A DNA stretch of 64,000 bases, from NCBI RefSeq assembly GCF_024448165.1, contig NZ_JAMOLN010000013.1, forward strand, positions 17,843-81,842, read 5' to 3'. The notes under the pieces were generated by a model. That model did no database searches and was not told the origin of the DNA. It saw only the letters and a list, made by a program, of their open reading frames with translations. Of this stretch, positions 57,713 through 64,000 are shown in pieces (the first letter of the stretch is position 1; every line of letters begins with the position of its first letter). The DNA is from Streptomyces longispororuber. GTDB lineage: Bacteria > Actinomycetota > Actinomycetes > Streptomycetales > Streptomycetaceae. Position numbers and translations under genes: made by a program.

Positions 57713-60223
57713 ATGGCAAGCAAGGTCAGTCGCGCGATCCACCTGGTCGGCTCGACCGCCGTGGCCCTCGCGGTGCTCCTGGTGCTCGGGGCCGGCTACG
57801 GGCCGGTGCCCGCGCTCGGCAAGGCACTGGTGCCGGGCGGGGGAGTGTGGGCCTCGGCGTCGGCGCAGAACGCCGTCCGGTCCGAGACCCTGACGCTCCC
57901 CGCACTGGACAAGCCGGTACGGGTCTCCTTCACCGCCGAGGGATACGCCTCCGTCGACGCCGAGACCGACCACGACCTCTTCATCGCCCAGGGATACGTC
58001 ACCGCCCGGCTGCGCTTCACCCAGCTCGACCTGCAGCGCAGGATGGGGCAGGGCCGGCTCTCCGAACTGGTCGGGGCGGCCGGGCTGAAGAGCGACAAGT
58101 TCGAGCTGAACCTCGGACTGCTGCGCACCGCCCGCGCCCGCTGGGCCGCCACCCCGCGCGACAGCGCCGCGGGTCAGGCGCTCACCGCGTACGCCGCGGG
58201 CGTCAACTCCTGGCTGAGCAGGCTGGAGAAGACCGGCGAGTGGCCGACGATCTACGGGCTGACCGGCGTGCGCCCGCAGAAGTGGACGCCCATCGACACC
58301 CTGGTCGTGCAGGGCGTCCTCACCCAGCAGATGAACTTCAACACGATCCCCGTCGACTACGAACTGCTGCGCCGCTCCCTCGGACCGAAGCTGACCGAGG
58401 AGTGGTTCCCGGTCCAGGCACCCACCAAGCAGCACCCCTACGACTCGGGCCCCTACAAGGACCTGCCGCCGGAGCCGCTGACCGTGCGCAGCTCCAACGC
58501 GGCCGATCCGTCGAGCACGTCGACCGCCGGTGCCTCGAAGGCGGCGGCCCGCACCTCTTCGCACGAGGACGTCGCGCTGCCCGACAGCGTGCGGCAGCTC
58601 GACTTCAACAGCAACGCCTGGGCGGCGAACGGCCCCGAGGTGGCCGGCGGCGGCGCGATGCTCGCCGGCGACCCGCACCTGGCGACCACGCTCCCCTCGT
58701 ACTGGTTCCAGATATCGCTGCGCTCACCCGGCTACCAGGTCGCCGGCGGCTCCATCCCGGGCGTGCCCGGTGTGCTGGTCGGCCGCAACGAACACATCTC
58801 CTGGTCCCTGACGAACGCCCAGACCGTGGGCACGCTCTACTACCGCGAGAAGCTCTCCGCCGAACGGCCCGACTCCTACTACTGGAACGGCGCCTGGCGG
58901 CCGATGAAGAAGGTCCGCTACAGCATCCCGGTGCGCGGCGGCTCGGCCGTGGAGCTGACCACGGACCTCACCGTGCACGGACCGATGATGACCGTGCTCG
59001 GCCAGCGGGTCTCCGTCAACTGGATGGGCAACTTCGCGCACAACGACCTCAACGCGCTGCTCGCCGCCAACCGCGCCTCCGACTTCGCCGGTTTCCGCGG
59101 CGCGCTGCGCGACTGGAAGGCCCCCGCGCTGAACTTCGTGTACGCCGACGACCGGGGCCACATCGGCTCGTTCGTCGCGGGCGACGTCCCGCAGACGCCG
59201 AAGGGCTCCCAGCCGTGGCTGCTGCTGTCCGGCACCGGCGACGAGGACGTGGTGGGCACCATCCCCTACGAGGTGATGCCGCAGCAGTACGACCCGCCGA
59301 GCCACCTGGTCGCCTCGACCAACCAGCGCCCGACGGACCCCGACTACCCGTACTTCCTCGGCACGTCCATGAACTTCGACCCCGGCTACCGGCAGTCGGT
59401 GATCGAGCGGTTCCACACGGACCGGGGCGCCCTGCGGCCCGAGGACTACACCACGCTGCAGAACGACGTCACCGACGACCTGGCCGTCCGGCTCGTGCCG
59501 GAACTGCTGAAGGCGCTCGACGGCACGAAGCTGACCGGACAGCAGCGCGCCGCCCGTGACCTGCTGACCGGGTGGAACCACTCGATGGACACCGACTCGC
59601 CCGCCGCATCGGTGTGGTGGACGTTCCTGGACTCCTACGTCCACGAGGTGTTCCAGCCGTGGTGGGACGAGAAGAAGGTCCCCGCGAGCAAGGACCGGTG
59701 GATCCTCGACCTCGACCGCTCGCCCATCCCGCTGCGCGAGGTCCTCGAGCACTGGACCGTCGACGATCCGGACAACGCGGCCTTCACCCCGCCGGACGGC
59801 GCCCGCCGCGACGCCACCCAGACCATGCGCACCGCCTTCCGCAAGGCCGTGACCGACCTCGCCGGCAAGCTGGGCGACCGCCCCGCCGCCTGGGACTGGG
59901 GCAAGCTGCACACCCGCGAGATCCCCTCGATCACCGGGGCACCGGGACTCGGCTACGAGCGCTACTCCGCCGGCGGCGACCCCTGGACCGTGAACGCGGC
60001 GGGTGGCGAACTGAATTCGAGCTACGGGCCGAGCATCCGCCTCGTCGTCCGCTGGACCGGCCGGGGCACGGCGGACGCGGTCGCGATCTACCCGGGCGGT
60101 CAGAGCGACACCCCGACCTCCCCCTGGTACGACAACCTCGTCGAGTTCTGGCGGGACAAGAAGTACCTGCCCCTGCGGGCGCCGGACTCCACGGCGACCT
60201 GGACCCTCCGAGCGGGAGAGTGA
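57713..60223 (+). CDS. secreted penicillin-acylase-type Ntn hydrolase (candidate lipopeptide deacylase)
   Basis: 836 residues. One hydrophobic N-terminal segment (about 11-32) gives export or membrane anchoring. DHDLFIAQGYVTARLRFTQLDLQRR is the alpha-subunit signature. Ser300 in DFNSNAWAANG is the expected nucleophile freed at the beta-subunit N-terminus by self-cleavage, followed by LAGDPHLATTLPSYWFQ. Lengths fit the family: about 270 residues alpha, a short linker and 537 residues beta. Members remove acyl chains from amides, as PvdQ does from the pyoverdine precursor. Next to a FAAL-started NRPS, it probably strips the fatty acid outside the cytoplasm to release the active peptide. Confidence 0.92.
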   Translation: MASKVSRAIHLVGSTAVALAVLLVLGAGYGPVPALGKALVPGGGVWASASAQNAVRSETLTLPALDKPVRVSFTAEGYASVDAETDHDLFIAQGYVTARLRFTQLDLQRRMGQGRLSELVGAAGLKSDKFELNLGLLRTARARWAATPRDSAAGQALTAYAAGVNSWLSRLEKTGEWPTIYGLTGVRPQKWTPIDTLVVQGVLTQQMNFNTIPVDYELLRRSLGPKLTEEWFPVQAPTKQHPYDSGPYKDLPPEPLTVRSSNAADPSSTSTAGASKAAARTSSHEDVALPDSVRQLDFNSNAWAANGPEVAGGGAMLAGDPHLATTLPSYWFQISLRSPGYQVAGGSIPGVPGVLVGRNEHISWSLTNAQTVGTLYYREKLSAERPDSYYWNGAWRPMKKVRYSIPVRGGSAVELTTDLTVHGPMMTVLGQRVSVNWMGNFAHNDLNALLAANRASDFAGFRGALRDWKAPALNFVYADDRGHIGSFVAGDVPQTPKGSQPWLLLSGTGDEDVVGTIPYEVMPQQYDPPSHLVASTNQRPTDPDYPYFLGTSMNFDPGYRQSVIERFHTDRGALRPEDYTTLQNDVTDDLAVRLVPELLKALDGTKLTGQQRAARDLLTGWNHSMDTDSPAASVWWTFLDSYVHEVFQPWWDEKKVPASKDRWILDLDRSPIPLREVLEHWTVDDPDNAAFTPPDGARRDATQTMRTAFRKAVTDLAGKLGDRPAAWDWGKLHTREIPSITGAPGLGYERYSAGGDPWTVNAAGGELNSSYGPSIRLVVRWTGRGTADAVAIYPGGQSDTPTSPWYDNLVEFWRDKKYLPLRAPDSTATWTLRAGE

Positions 60224-60224
60224 C

Positions 60225-60689
60225 ATGACCACCGAGACCGTCGTGGGAACTGCCGACCGGACCGCCGGGGAGACCGCGGACACCGCCCAACGGGCCGTCG
60301 GCAGGCCGCAGTTGCTCGTTCCGGCAGTGATCACGGCGGGTGTCGTGGCCGTGGCGCTCGGCGCCTGGGCGGACCTGTGGTTCCTGCCGTTCGCCGCGGG
60401 CCTCGCCACCGGCGCCGTCACCGCGTGGCACCGCACGGGCCGACTGCGCACCACGGCCCTGCTGGTGCTGTTCGGGCCGGTGTCCTGGGCTGCGCTGCTC
60501 GTCGTGCGGGCCCTGGCCGGCGACACGATCGGCGGGACCGCGCGCACCACCGCGGGCCTCGCCGGGCTGCCCGCCTCTGCGGCCGTGACGATCGCGCTGA
60601 CGCTGGTCGTCGCGCTGCTGCAGACCGCGGCCGGGAACTGGTCGGGGCGCGCCCTGTTCCGCTGCTTCGCCGGGAAGGCCGCGCGCTGA
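60225..60689 (+). CDS. small membrane protein of unknown function
   Basis: 154 residues, ATG two bases after the acylase stop. Four hydrophobic segments (about 33-52, 55-70, 78-97 and 115-135) after an acidic/Thr-rich 28-residue head. No family recognised. Co-transcribed with the acylase, so it may help it in the membrane or serve in immunity. Nothing in the sequence fixes its function. Confidence 0.7.
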   Translation: MTTETVVGTADRTAGETADTAQRAVGRPQLLVPAVITAGVVAVALGAWADLWFLPFAAGLATGAVTAWHRTGRLRTTALLVLFGPVSWAALLVVRALAGDTIGGTARTTAGLAGLPASAAVTIALTLVVALLQTAAGNWSGRALFRCFAGKAAR

Positions 60690-60755
60690 CCTCCGCCCGC
60701 TGACCTCCGCCTGCTGACCGGCGCTTGCCGACCGCGGCACCGTACGCGGTGGCCC

Positions 60756-62021
60756 TCACTCCCCGTCCGGTACCGCCGCCCGGCGCAGCGTCCGGATCGC
60801 CGGGACGGCGAACAGCGCCACGCAGCCGGCCAGACAGACCCCCGCCGACACCGTCAACAGCCGTGCGGGGGAGGCGAGTCCGGTGGCGGGTCCGGCCAGG
60901 ATCTGACCGACGGCGATGCCGGACACCGAGCCCGCCAGCTCGTACGCGGAGACCCGGTTGAGCACCTCGGGCGGCGTGTGGGTCTGCACGCTGGTCGCCC
61001 ACATCACCGACCAGAACGCCATCGCCCCGCCCCCGAGCACGTGTCCCACGAGCAGTACCGGCAGCCCGGAGCCCACCGCCACGCTCACCGGCAGCAGGGT
61101 GTACAGCGCCATCGCCACCGCACCGGCGGCCAGCGGCCGCGCCGGACGCACGCGCAGCGCCAGCAGCCCGCCGAGCACCGTGCCGACGCCGAGGAAGGAC
61201 ACGGCCAGGCCGTAGGCGTTCGGGCCGAGCCGCTCGCCGACCAGCGCCGAACTGAGCGGTACCAGCGGCCCGAAGACCAGCACGCCGTAGACCACCCAGA
61301 TCAGGATCACCGCCCACATCCAGGTGCGGGCCCGGAACTCCCGCCATCCCTGGCGCAGTTCGCGGCGCAGCGAACTCCCGGTGCGTACGGGGGAGTCGGC
61401 GGCGCCGGGCGCGAGCCGGACGAGTGCCAGGCACAGGGCGCTGAGGAGGAAGGTCCCGGCGTCGATCGCGTACACCGTGCCGGCGCTGGTCACCGCGATC
61501 AGCAGCCCCGCGAGGGCCGGGCCGAGCAGATGGGCGAGCGCGTCGGCCACCTTGAGCGTGGCGTTGGCCCGCTGCGGCTCGCGCGCCACCAGCGGCACCA
61601 TGCCGTTCACCCCCGGCAGGAACATCGCGACGGCCGCGCCGGCCACCGCCGCCATGGACACCAGCAGCCAGAACGGTGGCTTCCCGGTGAAGAACGCGAC
61701 GGCCAGTACGCCCTGGGTGAGCACGCGTACGAGGTCGGCGCCGACCATCATCCGGCGCGCCCCGAACCGGTCGGCGAAGACCCCGCCGAACAGGACGAGC
61801 AGCACGAACGTCCCGGTCCACACGCCGAGCACGAGACCGACCCCGGACACCCCGTACAGCGCGCCGACCGCGAGCGCGGCGGCCACCGGCATCATCGCGT
61901 CGCCGAGCAGCGAGACCGCGCGGGCGGCGAAGTAGAGCGTGAAGCGCCGGTCCCACAACGGGGGCCGGGCGGCGGCTGGTCGGGGCTCGGTGGCGGGGGC
62001 TTGCGTCTGCGAGGTGGTCAC
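60756..62021 (-). CDS. MFS transporter
   Basis: 421 residues from GTG 62021. About twelve membrane segments, with FADRFGARRMMVGADLVRV as the loop between helices 2 and 3. It is in the same broad class (EntS-like efflux) as the exporter at 23881-25173. Divergent from the GlxA/AraC-type regulator, with an inverted repeat between them, so it may be a regulated drug-efflux pump. It could be a second exporter of the cluster or a flanking gene. Confidence 0.88.
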   Translation of the reverse strand: MTTSQTQAPATEPRPAAARPPLWDRRFTLYFAARAVSLLGDAMMPVAAALAVGALYGVSGVGLVLGVWTGTFVLLVLFGGVFADRFGARRMMVGADLVRVLTQGVLAVAFFTGKPPFWLLVSMAAVAGAAVAMFLPGVNGMVPLVAREPQRANATLKVADALAHLLGPALAGLLIAVTSAGTVYAIDAGTFLLSALCLALVRLAPGAADSPVRTGSSLRRELRQGWREFRARTWMWAVILIWVVYGVLVFGPLVPLSSALVGERLGPNAYGLAVSFLGVGTVLGGLLALRVRPARPLAAGAVAMALYTLLPVSVAVGSGLPVLLVGHVLGGGAMAFWSVMWATSVQTHTPPEVLNRVSAYELAGSVSGIAVGQILAGPATGLASPARLLTVSAGVCLAGCVALFAVPAIRTLRRAAVPDGE

Positions 62022-62029
62022 CGTAGAGA

Positions 62030-62047
62030 TATTGGACTGGACCAATA
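62030..62047. promoter_or_regulatory. inverted repeat TATTGG-N6-CCAATA, candidate operator
   Basis: Perfect 6-bp arms, 9 bases upstream of the MFS start and 47 upstream of the regulator start. AT-rich against a very GC-rich background. The position fits control of the transporter gene. Confidence 0.55.
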
Positions 62048-62093
62048 CCGCGATCCCAGTGTCCCGAACGACACGATGAGGTACTTTCCGGCC

Positions 62094-63104
62094 ATGACAC
62101 CCGGTCCACGTCCCGGCCCGCGCCCCGGCTCCCCGGCCCCGCACCGGGTCGTGGCCCTCCTGCGGCCCCCGCAGTCGACCTTCCCGCTGGCCTGCGCGAC
62201 CGAGGTCTTCGGCGACCACGGCCCCGCGATCCCCGCCCGCTACACGTTCGGGACCTGCACCGAACACCCGGGCCCCGTCCGGACCTTGGCCGGCTACGAC
62301 ATCCTGATATCCGACGGCCTGGACGCACTCGACCGCGCCGACACCGTCCTCGTCCCCGGCTGGCAGGAGCCCGCCGGTGCCGGGCCCTCGCCCGCCGTCC
62401 TCGACGCGATCCGCCGCGCCCACCGCCGCGGCGCCCGCGTCGTCGGCCTCTGCTCGGGCACCGCCGTCCTCGCCGCCGCCGGACTCCTCGACGGCCGCCG
62501 GGCCGCCACCCACTGGGCCGACGCCGCCGAACTGGCCGCCCGCTTCCCACGGGTCCAGGTCGACCCCGCGGTCCTCTACGTCGACCACGGCGACGTCGCC
62601 ACCAGCGCCGGATCGGCCGCCGCCATCGACCTCTGCCTGCACCTGGTCAGCCGCGACCAGGGCGCCGCCCACGCGCTGCGCGTCGCCCGCCGGCTGGTGA
62701 TGCCACCGCACCGCGAGGGCTGCCAGCTCCAGTACGCCGAACTGCCCGCCGCGGGAACGGCCCCCGAAAGCCTGGCGCCGCTCCTCGACTGGCTGACGGA
62801 CCGCCTCGACCAGCCGACCAGCGTCGCCGACATGGCGAGTCGGGCGCAGGTCTCGGCCCGCACCCTCACCCGCCGCTTCACCGACCAGCTCGGCGTCAGT
62901 CCCGGCCGCTGGCTCCTGGACCGCCGCATCGCCGCGACCCGGGCCCTGCTGGAGGAGACCGACCTCCCGGTGGAGACCATCGCGCACCGGGTGGGCCTCT
63001 CCTCCGCGGTCAACCTCCGCCGCCGCTTCCACGAGGCCCTGCGCACCACACCCGCCGCCTACCGACGGACGTTCCGCACCAGGCGGTCTCCGTCGGCGGT
63101 CTGA
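62094..63104 (+). CDS. GlxA-family AraC-type transcriptional regulator
   Basis: 336 residues from ATG 62094 (ATG 62076 is the alternative). The N-terminal DJ-1/PfpI-like domain has TVLVPGWQEP and VVGLCSGTAVLAAAGLLDGRRATTHW-type sequence (read here as RRAATHWADAAELA). The C-terminal AraC HTH pair has MASRAQVSARTLTRRFTDQ and ETIAHRVGLSSAVNLRRRF. The family responds to stress or small molecules. It is divergent from the MFS gene and probably controls it or itself. Confidence 0.9.
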   Translation: MTPGPRPGPRPGSPAPHRVVALLRPPQSTFPLACATEVFGDHGPAIPARYTFGTCTEHPGPVRTLAGYDILISDGLDALDRADTVLVPGWQEPAGAGPSPAVLDAIRRAHRRGARVVGLCSGTAVLAAAGLLDGRRAATHWADAAELAARFPRVQVDPAVLYVDHGDVATSAGSAAAIDLCLHLVSRDQGAAHALRVARRLVMPPHREGCQLQYAELPAAGTAPESLAPLLDWLTDRLDQPTSVADMASRAQVSARTLTRRFTDQLGVSPGRWLLDRRIAATRALLEETDLPVETIAHRVGLSSAVNLRRRFHEALRTTPAAYRRTFRTRRSPSAV

Positions 63105-63126
63105 CGCACCCTGTCGACGGACAAGA

Positions 63127-63158
63127 TGCAAAGAAAGCGTTGCAACGCTTTCTTTGCA
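63127..63158. promoter_or_regulatory. perfect 32-bp palindrome upstream of the ArsR-like regulator
   Basis: TGCAAAGAAAGCGT, a central TGCA, then the exact complement. It is 17 bases before the ArsR-like start, where an autoregulatory operator is expected. A further part-copy (AACGCTACCTTTGCA) follows directly. Confidence 0.8.
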
Positions 63159-63175
63159 ACGCTACCTTTGCATGC

Positions 63176-63778
63176 ATGGACGAGCCCACGGAGCAGCAGA
63201 TCCACAGCCTCGACGCCCGCTCGCTGCGCGGACTCGCGCACCCCTTGCGGATGCGGCTGCTGAACGCGCTGCGCCGTGACGGACCGGCCACCGCCTCCCG
63301 ACTGGCCGCGAAACTGGGCGAGTCCAGCGGCGCCACCAGCTATCACCTGCGCCAGCTCGCCGCGCACGGCTTCGTCGAGGACGCGCCCGGGCGCGGCACG
63401 GCGCGCGAGCGGTGGTGGAAGGCCGTCCACCAAGGCGTGCGCTTCGACGAGTCGCTGCTCAAGGACCGCGACCCCGAAGTCCGGGGCGCCGCCGACCTGT
63501 TCCTGCACGAGGCCGCCGGACAGCACACCCGTGAGCTGGCCACCTGGCTCGGCACCCGCGACGAATGGCCCGAGGAGTGGCTCCGGTCGTCGGACCTGAG
63601 CGACTGGACGCTGAGCCTCACGCCCGGGCTCGCCCGCGAACTCGTCGGCAAGATGCACCGACTCCTGGAGAGCTACCAGGAGTTGGCGCCCGCAGCGGAC
63701 ACCCCGGGCGTCGAGCAGGTCCGCATCCACACGCACGTCATGCCGGTCTCCACCGATGGAACCGATGGAACCGACTGA
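63176..63778 (+). CDS. ArsR-type helix-turn-helix regulator
   Basis: 200 residues from ATG 63176; an upstream TTG frame is unlikely because it lies within the palindrome. The winged HTH has LAHPLRMRLLNALRRDGPATASRLAAKLGESSGATSYHLRQLAAHGFVED, of which the SGATSYHLRQL block is the recognition helix, followed by RWWKAVHQGVRF. The C-terminal half is helical and typical of actinobacterial ArsR-like regulators without metal-binding cysteines. The palindrome in front suggests autoregulation. The last residues are a short TDGTDGTD repeat. Confidence 0.9.
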   Translation: MDEPTEQQIHSLDARSLRGLAHPLRMRLLNALRRDGPATASRLAAKLGESSGATSYHLRQLAAHGFVEDAPGRGTARERWWKAVHQGVRFDESLLKDRDPEVRGAADLFLHEAAGQHTRELATWLGTRDEWPEEWLRSSDLSDWTLSLTPGLARELVGKMHRLLESYQELAPAADTPGVEQVRIHTHVMPVSTDGTDGTD

Positions 63779-63806
63779 GCCGATGGAACCGATGGAGAGG
63801 CCCACG

Positions 63807-63998
63807 ATGCACCCCGAGACCAGCCTCGCCCTGCACCGCGTCCGGGCCGCCGACCTGCACACGGACGCCGACACCCACCGCCGCGCCCGCGCCGCCCGCC
63901 ACCGGCACGGCCTGCGCGCCCGCCTCGGCTGGATCCTGGTCGAGGTGGGCCTGCGCCTGGCCTCCTCCGCACCCCGGACGGCCCCCGCCCTGGCATGA
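63807..63998 (+). CDS. small basic protein with a C-terminal hydrophobic stretch
   Basis: 63 residues from ATG 63807 (GGAGAGG upstream), complete just before the window end. It is Arg/His-rich (HRRARAARHRHGLRARLG) with GWILVEVGLRLASS near the end. Small proteins of this make-up often follow ArsR-like or MFS genes in Streptomyces; function unknown. Confidence 0.6.
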   Translation: MHPETSLALHRVRAADLHTDADTHRRARAARHRHGLRARLGWILVEVGLRLASSAPRTAPALA

Positions 63999-64000
63999 CG

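Noticed and set aside
60978..62093. Long plus-strand extension upstream of the GlxA regulator
   Set aside because: It runs antisense through the MFS gene. The DJ-1-type domain only begins after ATG 62094 (or 62076).
63753..63805. ACCGATGGA-type short repeats at the end of the ArsR-like gene
   Set aside because: They are a few 9-base units spanning the gene end, probably simple slippage. Too short and irregular for a CRISPR or regulatory array.

Overview
The window is high-GC DNA with GTG/ATG starts, 4-bp stop/start overlaps, a LAL-type LuxR regulator and an MbtH protein. This points to a Streptomyces or closely related actinomycete. Almost all of it (about 4.0 to 60.7 kb) reads as one nonribosomal peptide gene cluster. 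No tRNA, rRNA, CRISPR array or transposase gene was seen, and no gene-free stretch exceeds 300 bases. The longest are 23629-23880, 14686-14911, 27357-27541 and 66-230.

Left edge (1-4.0 kb): the tail of a probable SGNH hydrolase, then a P-loop protein coupled to a membrane-anchored extracytoplasmic protein; these look like flanking genes. 4.0-7.5 kb, minus strand: cysN, cysD and cysC (ATP sulfurylase plus APS kinase, so PAPS supply) with an XRE-cupin regulator. 7.7-11.6 kb, plus strand: a SyrB2-like Fe/2-oxoglutarate halogenase with the diagnostic HxA metal site, a free carrier protein, an Ile/Val-type adenylation enzyme and an acyl-CoA-dehydrogenase-like flavoprotein. This is the same four-part set as KtzD/C/B/A of kutzneride, which makes a cyclopropyl amino acid by cryptic chlorination. 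11.6-23.6 kb, minus strand: LAL regulator, MbtH, type II thioesterase, a paired acyl-CoA dehydrogenase, a terminal C-T-TE protein without its own A domain, and a C-A-T module.

23.9-28.3 kb: an MFS exporter, a free A enzyme with a proline-like pocket, a PAPS sulfotransferase (minus strand) and a second type II thioesterase. 28.4-39.5 kb: three translationally coupled NRPSs (C-A-T, C-A-NMT-T with a serine code, C-A-T). 39.6-52.4 kb: an iron/2-oxoglutarate hydroxylase and a full amino-group-carrier-protein (LysW) pathway: LysK, LysX, a DegT aminotransferase, a split transketolase, LysW, LysY and LysZ. With these come a GNAT, a BtrH-like protein, two related small proteins of unknown function and an M20 deacylase. 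This set matches the route to 2,6-diamino-5,7-dihydroxyheptanoate (DADH), precursor of the 1-azabicyclo[3.1.0]hexane (aziridine) unit of vazabitide/azinomycin/ficellomycin-type compounds. 52.4-60.7 kb: a FAAL-T-C-A-T initiation NRPS, an exported penicillin-acylase-type Ntn hydrolase and a small membrane protein. 60.8-64 kb: an MFS transporter, a GlxA/AraC regulator, an ArsR-like regulator and a small ORF, probably flanking.

Working model (inference): fatty acid is activated by FAAL, perhaps after desaturation by the ACAD pair, and placed on a Ser-like first residue. The chain is extended by four further C-A-T modules, one giving N-methyl-Ser. The sixth residue is taken by the A-less C-T-TE, probably loaded by the free Pro-like A enzyme with a LysW-derived cyclic amino acid. 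PAPS and the sulfotransferase would provide a sulfate leaving group for ring closure. After export, the acylase would remove the fatty acyl group and release the active peptide. I do not recognise the whole combination (AmCP/aziridine set, KtzABCD-like set and acylated prodrug set in one NRPS cluster) as a known product.
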